This document shows, piece by piece, positions 47,967 to 56,105 of a DNA stretch of 64,000 nt. The translations under genes were made by a program, and so were the position numbers. The stretch is from Paenibacillus sp. ACRRX (GTDB lineage: Bacteria; Bacillota; Bacilli; Paenibacillales; Paenibacillaceae), in contig NZ_JAKRNK010000010.1 in the NCBI RefSeq assembly GCF_022346885.1, positions 120,071-184,070 on the forward strand, read 5' to 3'. The stretch's first letter is position 1; each line of letters starts with the position of its first letter. The notes under the pieces are model-generated. The model was not told where the DNA came from, did no database searches, and saw nothing but the letters and a program-made list of their open reading frames with translations.

Positions 47967-50339
47967 TTATATTTGATTTAGTCTTGAAATCATTTTGCGG
48001 GCAGATTGGTCCCATGAGTAAGTGGATAAAATGTGCGCTGCCGATTCTTCGCTGCGCTGGCGGACACTTTGACGATTCGTGTACACGTACCTCATTAGCG
48101 AAGCCATATGTTCAAAATCAGGCTCAGCCCACCTGAAATTTAAGTAGTACGGGCATTTGGCCACTGCTGGGACTAATCGCTTTACCCGAATGGGATATCC
48201 TGTATCCTCGTTAAGAAAGTCTGACTGGGCACTCCAATTGGTGGCTATGGTAGGAATTCCGCAAGCCATCGCTTCCAGAATCGGCATCCCCCAGCCCTCG
48301 CCTCTTGTCGGAAGTACAAAACAGTCCGCTGAACGGTATAAGGAACCAAGCTGATAATCGGGGAGCTCCTGATTGTAGATGAACATAATCTTGCAGACGC
48401 AATGAGACAGATCCAGCTTCCGCAGCTCAGCATGCACATTAATGGCTGTATCGGAATTAATGACCTTGCACACGAGCAATACTTCATCGTACCTGAATTC
48501 ATTTACATAGGCTTGCAGCAGTTCTAGCGGAGCCTTTCGTTCCCCCCATTCAAACACAGACAAGAACGTATAGCGGTCGGAGAATCGCGAAGCATGGATA
48601 TGGGGATTAAAATAGTCGGGATTAACGCCAAGTGGCATTACATGGATGGGGACATGCACACCACTCTCGCGAAATGTCATTAGATTAAACGTCGAAGGGA
48701 CCCAGACTTCGTTCATACGATTACACTGTTCCACCCAATCTTGAGGCAGTCCGTCAACTTCCAGCATCGTATAACCGATTTTGTATCGTCCCGTATTTTT
48801 AAAGAAGACATCCCCTTGGCCGTAGACTACTTCTGGCGCATTTGCGTCTCTATGCCGCATGCCAAACAAGTTAATACGATAATCACTGCCACTGACGGGC
48901 TCCATTGCCTGATTAGGAGTTCCTGGACCATAAACGTACCGATAATGCATCTTCACATGCTGTTCATCCAACGCAATCATCAGATTACGTGAAGAATTAG
49001 CATAGCCGGAAGCCACATTGGCAATGGAGTGCCAATTCAGGGCATGACTATACTGTGCATCCAGAAAGGTGCTCCACTTTTCACGAAACATCATCCGCGA
49101 CCCCTCAAATAGCTGTGAAAAGTCAACCTTATTGACCTTGGTGGATGTATTTTGCGAATGGGTAAGCGTAACTCGCCCATCGTACACGACCCTATATTGA
49201 TAAGACCATGCTCTCAAGCAATAATCCGTATCCTCAAAGTATGCAAAATAGTCAGTGTCCAATAGGCCTATCTTTCTAATCATGTCGCGTTTTAAGTAAG
49301 CGGAAGCAAATACGATGCCCTGAACGTCTCTGACCCGCTCATATTGACCGATATCCTTTTCTAAACCCGCTATCTGCTGTCCCCAGCATGTTTCCGCATA
49401 TATAAAGGTACCCGCATGCTGAAGATCTCCCGCTTCACCGCACAATCTGCAGCCGACTATACCTATGGCGTCATCTGTATAGGCTGTTTCTTGCAGCTTC
49501 TCCAGCCAATCCTGCTGCTGAACGACGATATCATTATTAAGCAGCACAATATCACTTGCCGGATCGCACATCGATACCGCCATGTTGTTCCCAGCAGGGA
49601 ACCCAACGTTAGTCGAATTGGCGTACCAATGTATCCAAGGAATCTGATTCAAATAGGCGATAGTACCGTCCGTGCTGCCGTTATCAAACACGACCACGTC
49701 CACCAAGGCGTGATCCGCCAGGTAAGCAAGTGAATCCAGACAACGCTGTGTGTATGCAAGACCATTCCAGGTTAGGATTACAATCGATATTTTACGATTC
49801 AGCGAAGGGGATGCGGGGTGCCTTGGCTTATCGCCAAGGTTAAGATCCTCGATTTCATATTTGCCAAAAATCAGCTTCTCTCTTAAATAGCGGTCCCGTT
49901 CCTCCAGAATATGTCTGCTTTCTGCGGAAGACATCACGTTAACAAGAACTAAGTATTTATAAGCATGCTTGTGCAGTTGTTGTACATAATGGAGAATCTC
50001 GTCTTCTTCTGCCTCGCGATCTAGTAGTTCACTATACATTTGACGAATAAAAGAGCTGTCATCCAAGTCCAGCAGCGCCCAAATGTTGTGATAAATCGAT
50101 GTCCGTTCTCTATGCAAAGAATGAACCGGCTGCTTCGTATAGAGCTGCCTCGCTTCGCGGCTCCGAAACAAGCTGACGACGATAGCCATCTTCGACGTCC
50201 CTGCGCTGAGCATGGCGGCATACTGAAGTCTAGCAGCGAATTCTGCTTCTCTACCCAGTACCTGCCGATACAGTTCCGCAACGAATTCCTCCCTTTCCAA
50301 TTGAAACAACTGGTGTAACATTTGGACGAGTTTCAACAT
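47967..50339 (-). CDS. Multidomain glycosyltransferase: DUF4214-like repeats + GT2 + GT4
   Basis: Unusual fusion of 790 aa. Two similar helical modules (about residues 15-70, EEFVAELYRQVLGREAEFAA; and 92-150, SSFIRQMYSELLDREAEEDE) resemble DUF4214. A GT2 domain follows (about 184-430: ISIVILTWNGLAYTQRCL; VVFDNGSTDGT; LLNNDIVV; FAYFEDTDYCLRAW), and then a GT4 domain (about 440-790: VLPTRGEGWGMPILEAMACG). One polypeptide could thus add two sugars in sequence. ATG at 50339 has GGAGG 5 nt upstream. It heads the three-gene minus-strand unit with the GT2 and DUF1796 genes. Confidence 0.85.
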   Translation of the reverse strand: MLKLVQMLHQLFQLEREEFVAELYRQVLGREAEFAARLQYAAMLSAGTSKMAIVVSLFRSREARQLYTKQPVHSLHRERTSIYHNIWALLDLDDSSFIRQMYSELLDREAEEDEILHYVQQLHKHAYKYLVLVNVMSSAESRHILEERDRYLREKLIFGKYEIEDLNLGDKPRHPASPSLNRKISIVILTWNGLAYTQRCLDSLAYLADHALVDVVVFDNGSTDGTIAYLNQIPWIHWYANSTNVGFPAGNNMAVSMCDPASDIVLLNNDIVVQQQDWLEKLQETAYTDDAIGIVGCRLCGEAGDLQHAGTFIYAETCWGQQIAGLEKDIGQYERVRDVQGIVFASAYLKRDMIRKIGLLDTDYFAYFEDTDYCLRAWSYQYRVVYDGRVTLTHSQNTSTKVNKVDFSQLFEGSRMMFREKWSTFLDAQYSHALNWHSIANVASGYANSSRNLMIALDEQHVKMHYRYVYGPGTPNQAMEPVSGSDYRINLFGMRHRDANAPEVVYGQGDVFFKNTGRYKIGYTMLEVDGLPQDWVEQCNRMNEVWVPSTFNLMTFRESGVHVPIHVMPLGVNPDYFNPHIHASRFSDRYTFLSVFEWGERKAPLELLQAYVNEFRYDEVLLVCKVINSDTAINVHAELRKLDLSHCVCKIMFIYNQELPDYQLGSLYRSADCFVLPTRGEGWGMPILEAMACGIPTIATNWSAQSDFLNEDTGYPIRVKRLVPAVAKCPYYLNFRWAEPDFEHMASLMRYVYTNRQSVRQRSEESAAHILSTYSWDQSARKMISRLNQI

Positions 50340-50522
50340 CAATCCCTCCATAACCGCCGATTAAATAGTTACTTTCTTACAATGTATTGATGACAGGTGT
50401 CCTTTGACATCAGCAAATGTCCGCACTTGTCGCATTTATTCCACAGACACCATCCTAAACACATCTCCCGATGAATAACATAAGAGGGAGCCATTGAACT
50501 TCTATCGAAAGGAGGAACTGTA

Positions 50523-51974
50523 TTGACAGACGTCCGCTATCTGGTTGCTAATCGCCGCCTCTTGATAAGCATCCGTCATTCAGAACGCGGATTGCTTATA
50601 GAGCCTGTTCATACCAATTCAGCAGATCCTGATAAGGAACGCTGCATTCCCCACGCCTCCACCTTATATGATATATGCGAAGATGATAAACATTGCATCC
50701 ATATCGTCTATATAGATCAAGCTGGCAGGCTGATTCATGCGATCGTCCGCCCAGATCATACGCAGATCCTTTCCGACATGCTGCCACTGGCTGCGGATTG
50801 GGAGAGTACCACCATCCATACCGTCAAGCTTTGTTGCCTTGGCAATGCATTACATTTATTTCTGCTACGTGATCGTGGCTTTATCCACTATGAACTAACA
50901 GGAATCCATTGGAGTTCCCCCACAACGATTGCAAATGATCGTGGATGTCATCACATTCATCTAGTGCAATCAGCTGAACGATGGATGATCATCGGCATCA
51001 TGAACAATAGACAGACCTATGAGCTGGACATATGGCATTACAATGGACATTCTTTTACTTGGAACAAGCCGTATCCTGCCCCACTGGTCACATCATGGTC
51101 CGTCGAGGATATCCTTCATATTGAAGCGCAATTAGACAGGGAAGGGCTTCTCGTGCTGCTGTGCTTGCGATTTCTCAAAGGAAAGCTCAACTTTCAGCAG
51201 TTCCGGCTAGCCGAAGACGACACGTTGATCCCTTTGTCAGACAGCACTTTAATTACACCAATTCGTCAAGTTGATGCCGCCCTCTGCCATCGGTATGATG
51301 ACCATATTCAATTTACGTGGACAGCCGAAGGTCACTTGTATCGCATTAAATACAAGACCAGCGACGGAAGCTGGGGTGTACTGCAATCAATCCCAGCCAG
51401 CCAGCCTACACTATGGTATGTAATATCCAATCATATTGACAGTTCCATGCCCTATACGTGTTGGTTGTCAGCACATCGAGAATGGCTGCCTTCGGACGTG
51501 CAGCTTCACTCTTTTCTCGATCTGTACCGTACAAATACGGATATCCTTGCCAGTGTCACTTACGCAGAGAGTTCCTTAACTACAGTCAAACGGCTGCTAG
51601 GAACACACGACAAACTCCAAGAAGAGATGAACCAGTTGGAACAACGCATTCAATTCTGCAAACATCAAGCCACACTAAAGCAGCATCGTCTTGCAGCACT
51701 AAGTGAAGAACTCGACATACGCGAATCGCTGCTCCGCATCCCTGTACCCGAGCTGGATTTCCCCTTTAACATAGAGCTGGATATGGATACAAACTCAGAC
51801 CGTGTCTTTTTGCACGGACATACTGCAGTCCAAATGTCACCTCATATATCCGCAAGCATTTCAGATGCTAAACAACTGATTCAGCCAGATCATGAGTTAT
51901 CCTCCGTTCAAAAGAGCGGTGTCCGCCACAAAGTCATTCATCTGCTCCAACGTATTACAAAGCTAAATCAGTGA
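50523..51974 (+). CDS. Hypothetical beta-propeller plus coiled-coil protein
   Basis: Unrecognised protein of 483 aa. The first 340 residues form repeated beta-rich units of about 45-50 residues with aromatic and Asp-rich turns (for example CIHIVYIDQAGRLIHAIV; IQFTWTAEGHLYRIKYK), as in sialidase-like propellers. Residues about 350-415 are a predicted coiled coil (KLQEEMNQLEQRIQFCKHQ). No signal peptide. Start TTG at 50523 has AAAGGAGG 7 nt upstream. A second protein with the same layout is encoded at 57492-58772. It is followed 9 nt later by a small gene on the same transcript. A spore-surface role is inference. Confidence 0.72.
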   Translation: MTDVRYLVANRRLLISIRHSERGLLIEPVHTNSADPDKERCIPHASTLYDICEDDKHCIHIVYIDQAGRLIHAIVRPDHTQILSDMLPLAADWESTTIHTVKLCCLGNALHLFLLRDRGFIHYELTGIHWSSPTTIANDRGCHHIHLVQSAERWMIIGIMNNRQTYELDIWHYNGHSFTWNKPYPAPLVTSWSVEDILHIEAQLDREGLLVLLCLRFLKGKLNFQQFRLAEDDTLIPLSDSTLITPIRQVDAALCHRYDDHIQFTWTAEGHLYRIKYKTSDGSWGVLQSIPASQPTLWYVISNHIDSSMPYTCWLSAHREWLPSDVQLHSFLDLYRTNTDILASVTYAESSLTTVKRLLGTHDKLQEEMNQLEQRIQFCKHQATLKQHRLAALSEELDIRESLLRIPVPELDFPFNIELDMDTNSDRVFLHGHTAVQMSPHISASISDAKQLIQPDHELSSVQKSGVRHKVIHLLQRITKLNQ

Positions 51975-51983
51975 GGTGGTCTT

Positions 51984-52466
51984 ATGACATCAACAAGCTC
52001 CTCCATTTATATAGAAGCCGTATTTAAGCATGCTGTCGACATCGATTTGGAGCTGCGCCGGGTTACGGTATTTGGCGGCTTGATGATTCGTAATCTGAGT
52101 CGCGAAGCCGTTGAGCATCCTCAGCTTGTCCTCCACATAACACCGATCCGGGCAACGCTAAGCGGGAAAATATTGTCACCTGAGCTGGTTCAAACGTTTG
52201 CTGTGTACACAAAGGGCGGCAAACAGACAGGATGGAAATTTTCTGATCCGGATTGGATCAAGCAGTCCAAGCGTAATGGAGAATATCGTATTGAATCGAT
52301 CGAGCCGCTCACCCTGCGCCCAGGAATATGGACTGAGCTCAAAGACTGGCAGGTGGAATACGATTTTGAGCACATTTCTGAGCCCCTTCATATTCAGGGT
52401 TGGGTAGAAGTGAATGATCAGCGACATAGCGTCATCAATCCAATCTCCTTAACTTGTGGCCCATAA
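51984..52466 (+). CDS. Hypothetical beta-rich protein
   Basis: Protein of 160 aa, unrecognised. It is rich in beta-strand patterns (VTVFGGLMIRNLS; QLVLHITPIRATLSG; LHIQGWVEVNDQRHSV), suggesting one beta sandwich. No signal peptide, TM segment or metal motif is seen. It starts 9 nt after the propeller protein (GAGGTGG ribosome binding site), so the two are likely partners. Confidence 0.7.
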   Translation: MTSTSSSIYIEAVFKHAVDIDLELRRVTVFGGLMIRNLSREAVEHPQLVLHITPIRATLSGKILSPELVQTFAVYTKGGKQTGWKFSDPDWIKQSKRNGEYRIESIEPLTLRPGIWTELKDWQVEYDFEHISEPLHIQGWVEVNDQRHSVINPISLTCGP

Positions 52467-52579
52467 ATGGGTATTTGACTACACAACTTCCTGTAGACGG
52501 CCGAATACTGTGAATAAATGGGTGTTCCCCTCTTCCAACAAGGAATAGGATCCGTCATCATGCAACTGGGAGTGAAGAG

Positions 52580-53149
52580 ATGAGACAAATTATTAAAGAT
52601 TATGTAGCGATTTGTGCCGCTTTGTTGCCTTTTGAGGAACCTGTATATGAATTCGGCTCGTATCAGGTTCAAGGGCAGGAGGTCCTTGCTGACTTAAGAC
52701 CCTTGTTTCCAGACAAAACATATGTAGGCTGTGATATGCGTTTAGGACCAGGTGTAGATCGTGTCCTCGATCTCCACCACATTGATCTCCCGGATGCCAC
52801 AGCAGGTTTAGTTCTTTCACTCGACACGCTGGAGCACGTCGAAGATCCGCGACTTGCACTGCAAGAAATACATCGTATCTTAAAGCCAAACGGTATCGCG
52901 ATTATTAGCTCTGTCATGAATTTTCCCATTCATGATCATCCAGCAGACTACTGGAGATTTACCCCACAAGCTTTTGCGAGCATCTTAAAGCCGTTTGATG
53001 TAGTGATGACCGATTACGCAGGCGAGGAGTTGTTCCCGCATACAGTTGTGGGCATTGGTATTAAAGGCGATCAGGTACGACCAGAAATTATAAAAATTGT
53101 TGAACATTATTTGAGTGTATGGCGTACGAATAGCTATCATCAACGTTGA
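52580..53149 (+). CDS. Class I SAM-dependent methyltransferase
   Basis: Methyltransferase of 189 aa. PVYEFGSYQVQGQEV is at the SAM-binding position (weak motif I), CDMRLGPGVDRVLDLHHIDL is motif II, and LSLDTLEHVEDPRLALQEI plus LKPNGIAIISSV are the motifs of Methyltransf_11-type enzymes. Such enzymes in glycan clusters often methylate sugars, but the substrate cannot be told. It is 60 nt before a second methyltransferase. Confidence 0.82.
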   Translation: MRQIIKDYVAICAALLPFEEPVYEFGSYQVQGQEVLADLRPLFPDKTYVGCDMRLGPGVDRVLDLHHIDLPDATAGLVLSLDTLEHVEDPRLALQEIHRILKPNGIAIISSVMNFPIHDHPADYWRFTPQAFASILKPFDVVMTDYAGEELFPHTVVGIGIKGDQVRPEIIKIVEHYLSVWRTNSYHQR

Positions 53150-53209
53150 TTTCACGTTACTTTTGCATGCAATCTCTTTAGAGCCGGTAAGAATGGAGGT
53201 AGTTACAGC

Positions 53210-53905
53210 GTGATATATTTCTGGAGCAGCATTGTACACCCGATCCTTAGATTAATGAACCCAGCTACTATCATCGAGATTGGTTGTGCCCAAGGCCTAA
53301 ATACTTTAAATCTATTGTCCTATGCCGAGCCGCATGGCAGCAGATTGATTGCAATAGACCCTGTTCCCCAATTCGACGTTTCCCTTGTAAAACAAGTATA
53401 CGGTAATTCATTTGACATGAAGCAAGGCTACAGCTTGCAAGTATTGCCGGAAATAGAGGCTGCAGATGCCGTCTTCCTTGATGGTGATCATAATTGGTTC
53501 ACCGTGTATCATGAGCTGAAACTACTGGAAAAGCTGCAACGGTTTCCGATCGTATTTCTTCACGATACAGAATGGCCTTATGCTCGCAGAGACATGTATT
53601 ACTTCCCTGAGTCAATCCCTGCTCAATATCGGCACCCTCATGCATGCAAAGGCATCCTCCCAGGTATTAATGAGTTAGTTAACGGTGGCCATAACGAATC
53701 CGTCTGGAATGCCGCGTATGAGTACGGGCCAAGAAACGGTGTGTTAACGGCTGTTGAAGACTTTTTAGCCGAGACAAAGCTGACACTGCGACTTCACCGT
53801 GCTCACAGTCAACATGGATTAAGTATTATCATCCCGAACGAGACGGTACAAGATCGTGAACATAACGATCGGGTCCAGCAGATCGTAACAGCATCAGGGT
53901 TATAA
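53210..53905 (+). CDS. Class I SAM-dependent methyltransferase
   Basis: Methyltransferase of 231 aa of the Methyltransf_24-like group. IIEIGCAQGLNTLNLLSYA is motif I, LIAIDPVPQ motif II, and DAVFLDGDHNWFTVYHELKL resembles the DGxH metal region of cephalosporin-hydroxylase/caffeoyl-CoA-type methyltransferases. FLHDTEWPYARRDMYY is unusual. Start GTG at 53210 has TGGAGG 9-10 nt upstream. A terminator follows, so this ends the plus-strand unit that starts at 50523. The substrate is probably a sugar or glycan. Confidence 0.82.
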   Translation: MIYFWSSIVHPILRLMNPATIIEIGCAQGLNTLNLLSYAEPHGSRLIAIDPVPQFDVSLVKQVYGNSFDMKQGYSLQVLPEIEAADAVFLDGDHNWFTVYHELKLLEKLQRFPIVFLHDTEWPYARRDMYYFPESIPAQYRHPHACKGILPGINELVNGGHNESVWNAAYEYGPRNGVLTAVEDFLAETKLTLRLHRAHSQHGLSIIIPNETVQDREHNDRVQQIVTASGL

Positions 53906-53968
53906 ATGTAGCTTTAACACGGCCATCTTTCGTATGTGGGGCCGCGCATCAATACAAAATGATATTCC

Positions 53969-53998
53969 AATGAAGCGGGCCCAATGACCCGCTTCATT
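53969..53998 (+). terminator. Terminator after the methyltransferase genes
   Basis: AATGAAGCGGG/CCCGCTTCATT hairpin followed by CTTTTTATT on the plus strand. Confidence 0.88.
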
Positions 53999-54093
53999 CT
54001 TTTTATTGCCTTACTTGTTTCTGTGGTCTACAACCTTCCTCGCAAATAACTCACACTACAAGTACAACGCGTGTCTGGGGCACTTTGTATGTT

Positions 54094-54816
54094 TTAACAA
54101 CAGTAAGGGGCGTTAATAACGACTGGAGCGTAGCCGCTGCCTGTCTCGAAGAGCAGTTCCTCTCCGCCACAAAGCGGCTTGTCAAAGGAGATGATCACAA
54201 TAAACAAATTGTTGGGGGCGTGCTGAGGTATACATTTTCCATAAAAGATATCTTGGAAATCAATACATACCTTTCTTCTCGGTTTGCACCATTCCACTAA
54301 TTCTGCGCAAAACGTTGTCTGTACTTTTACTTTTTCAATACGTGGACCATGCGGTTTGTGACAATGTTTTTTCTTGGCTCGCTCGCATTTGTGATGATGG
54401 TGACCACATTTGCATTTCTCGCGGTTGCATTTACATTTTCCACAAGCACACTTTTCTCTATGACATCGATCGCAAATTGGATGATGATCATGTTTATCCT
54501 CTTTGATCTCCTCACATTTGTGATACCCATACTTCACTGATCGACATTTGTCACAATCACACTTCTTGTGCCCATGTTTCTTCGACTTGCACTTCGGGCA
54601 ATCACAATGTTTCTTGTGGCTGTCATGGCCCTGTATCAAAGCATCTTTGGTTTCAATCGAACAAGTCGATATTAACTTAGGTTCTACCAGCTTAATAAAC
54701 AAATCACACAACGGCTGGTTGGTCTCATTACGAAAAATAAACTGAACTAAACGTTCGCCTTTAGGCAAATCGCAGAATCGGAAGCATTTCTGATTCTGCG
54801 TAATTGGAATCGACAT
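54094..54816 (-). CDS. His/Cys-rich candidate metal-binding spore surface protein
   Basis: Unrecognised protein of 240 aa. Its centre (residues 64-157) holds 17 Cys and 17 His, with CxCxxC motifs at 71-76 and 86-91, CxCxxCxC at 123-130, and HHHH at 139-142, and many lysines. Flanks are beta-rich (ERLVQFIFRNETNQPLCDLF; NNLFIVIISFDKPLCGGEE), as if one beta domain were split by a metal-binding insert; the protein ends with Cys-Cys. No signal peptide. AAGGAGG precedes the ATG, and a sigma-K-like promoter lies 30 nt further upstream. A cross-linked or metal-loaded spore coat component is the best guess. Confidence 0.75.
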   Translation of the reverse strand: MSIPITQNQKCFRFCDLPKGERLVQFIFRNETNQPLCDLFIKLVEPKLISTCSIETKDALIQGHDSHKKHCDCPKCKSKKHGHKKCDCDKCRSVKYGYHKCEEIKEDKHDHHPICDRCHREKCACGKCKCNREKCKCGHHHHKCERAKKKHCHKPHGPRIEKVKVQTTFCAELVEWCKPRRKVCIDFQDIFYGKCIPQHAPNNLFIVIISFDKPLCGGEELLFETGSGYAPVVINAPYCC

Positions 54817-54845
54817 GTGGCTTCCTCCTTGTTGCTAATCTAATA

Positions 54846-54873
54846 TATCGTATGCTATTGGAACGTTTCTAGT
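54846..54873 (-). promoter_or_regulatory. Sigma-K-like promoter of the His/Cys-rich gene
   Basis: AAC (-35, AC at 54873-54872), 17 nt, then CATACGATA (54854-54846) on the minus strand, matching the mother-cell sigma-K consensus (AC, 15-17 nt, CATAnnnTA). The same 9-mer occurs upstream of the 57461 gene. Matching by eye only. Confidence 0.5.
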
Positions 54874-54922
54874 TTGTGTGAATGAATCTATTAATTCATC
54901 CAATCACAACAGCCATGTCCAC

Positions 54923-54931
54923 CATATATTA
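54923..54931 (+). promoter_or_regulatory. Sigma-K-like -10 of the 212-aa protein gene
   Basis: CATATATTA matches CATAnnnTA, with AC 15 nt upstream (within CACA), 55 nt before the ATG of the plus-strand gene. It lies back to back with the minus-strand sigma-K-like site at 54846. Confidence 0.42.
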
Positions 54932-54985
54932 GTGAGTAGAAGGAGAGCTATCCTTCCTTCATATGAAGTCAAGGAGGTCATATGT

Positions 54986-55624
54986 ATGCCGTTAGTTCCT
55001 ATTCAACGACTGACAAGCCTTACAACAAATGTAGTAACTGCAGCTAATGGTGCAGCTGCTTTTGCCCTTGCCCTATCAGGCGCTGCTCCAAACGTCGTTA
55101 ACGTTGGCAATGCACCTGGCATTTGGCCAGAACTAAGAAAATTCGATAACGATAACACTGTATTCGCAGCAGCACCAGACCCTCAAGCTGTATGGTCACA
55201 AGCTGCGTTTATCCCTGGTGAAACGCACGGCTTTGCCGCAGCATCAATAACAATCCCTTTAACAGTCGGAATCATAAATGACTTTTTGATCGCTTTAACT
55301 GTATTTTCCGACAACGCAGTAATCGCTAACATCCAAGCCTTTAGTCCTCTTGGCATAAGTTTGTTCCCAGTGCCAGGGCTTGGTGTTAACTTGACTGCGG
55401 GTTCGCTTGACCCGAATACTGGCCTAACAACGGATATTGCTCCACCGTACAACTGGCAAAAGGTACGCTTCTATTCCATTCCAGCTTCGTTAGGGTTAAT
55501 AAGCGTCGCGCTTAGTGTAAGATTCATATTCACATTCCAAGTAACCAACTACTTCACAACTGGTGCTGTTAACACCGCTGGTCTTTCATTTGCTGCCGAT
55601 ATCTATCAATCCTCCTTGTTATAA
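54986..55624 (+). CDS. Hypothetical alanine/hydrophobic-rich structural protein
   Basis: Protein of 212 aa, not recognised. It contains no cysteine, is rich in Ala, Val, Asn and Pro (TAANGAAAFALALSGAAP), and appears mainly beta (SLGLISVALSVRFIFTFQV). No clear signal peptide is seen, although the N-terminus is hydrophobic. ATG at 54986 is chosen for AAGGAGG 8 nt upstream; the frame is open to 54878 without support. Its sigma-K-like promoter and its position, divergent from the His/Cys-rich gene, suggest a spore-surface structural protein. That is inference. Confidence 0.68.
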   Translation: MPLVPIQRLTSLTTNVVTAANGAAAFALALSGAAPNVVNVGNAPGIWPELRKFDNDNTVFAAAPDPQAVWSQAAFIPGETHGFAAASITIPLTVGIINDFLIALTVFSDNAVIANIQAFSPLGISLFPVPGLGVNLTAGSLDPNTGLTTDIAPPYNWQKVRFYSIPASLGLISVALSVRFIFTFQVTNYFTTGAVNTAGLSFAADIYQSSLL

Positions 55625-55638
55625 TCTCACAACAACAA

Positions 55639-55676
55639 AAAAGGTATCCTCCCTGTTCTCTAGGGGGATACCTTTT
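55639..55676. terminator. Bidirectional terminator
   Basis: AAAAGGTATCCTCCC/AGGGGGATACCTTTT hairpin between the converging 212-aa gene and the JAMM peptidase gene. Confidence 0.88.
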
Positions 55677-55686
55677 ACATAGTTAC

Positions 55687-56094
55687 TTAAACCGATTGAT
55701 GCGCCACTATCGCAATGCGCTCAGGCACCAGTAGGCCATCAACAGGCAAGTAACTGCGCATGCGCGGACGTCCGCCCACCACCGATACAATAATATAAGA
55801 ACATGCGAATACAATGTGCTCCTGATCGAAAGCTGATGGTCGTGCAGCCGCTGTTGGGTGGGAGTGAAACATGCCTGCCAGCCGTTGACCCGATCGCTCG
55901 ATCTCGTCCAGAACGATTTCTAATTCTGCTTCATCCATCGTAAATGAAATCGGACTGTAGTCCCGATTGGTTACTGGCCAGCAGGTTTCCACAATATCTC
56001 CTGTTGCGGACAACAGACCGCAAGCTTCATTTGGAAGCTGAGCTTTACAATATCCTGTTAGTTCGCGATACAAATCTAACGTTATCCTGATCAA
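55687..56094 (-). CDS. M67-family JAMM/MPN metallopeptidase
   Basis: Protein of 135 aa with a complete JAMM zinc site: Glu23 (PNEACGLL) and HSHPTAAARPSAFD (His77, His79, Ser87, Asp90). This is the single-domain bacterial Mov34/JAB type. Such proteins act as isopeptidases or sulphur-carrier processors; no ubiquitin-like or ThiS-like partner is in this cluster. Start TTG at 56094 has GGGG about 8 nt upstream. It is 11 nt after the amidase-like gene, so the two should be made together. Confidence 0.88.
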   Translation of the reverse strand: MIRITLDLYRELTGYCKAQLPNEACGLLSATGDIVETCWPVTNRDYSPISFTMDEAELEIVLDEIERSGQRLAGMFHSHPTAAARPSAFDQEHIVFACSYIIVSVVGGRPRMRSYLPVDGLLVPERIAIVAHQSV

Positions 56095-56105
56095 GTGGCA
56101 ATCCC

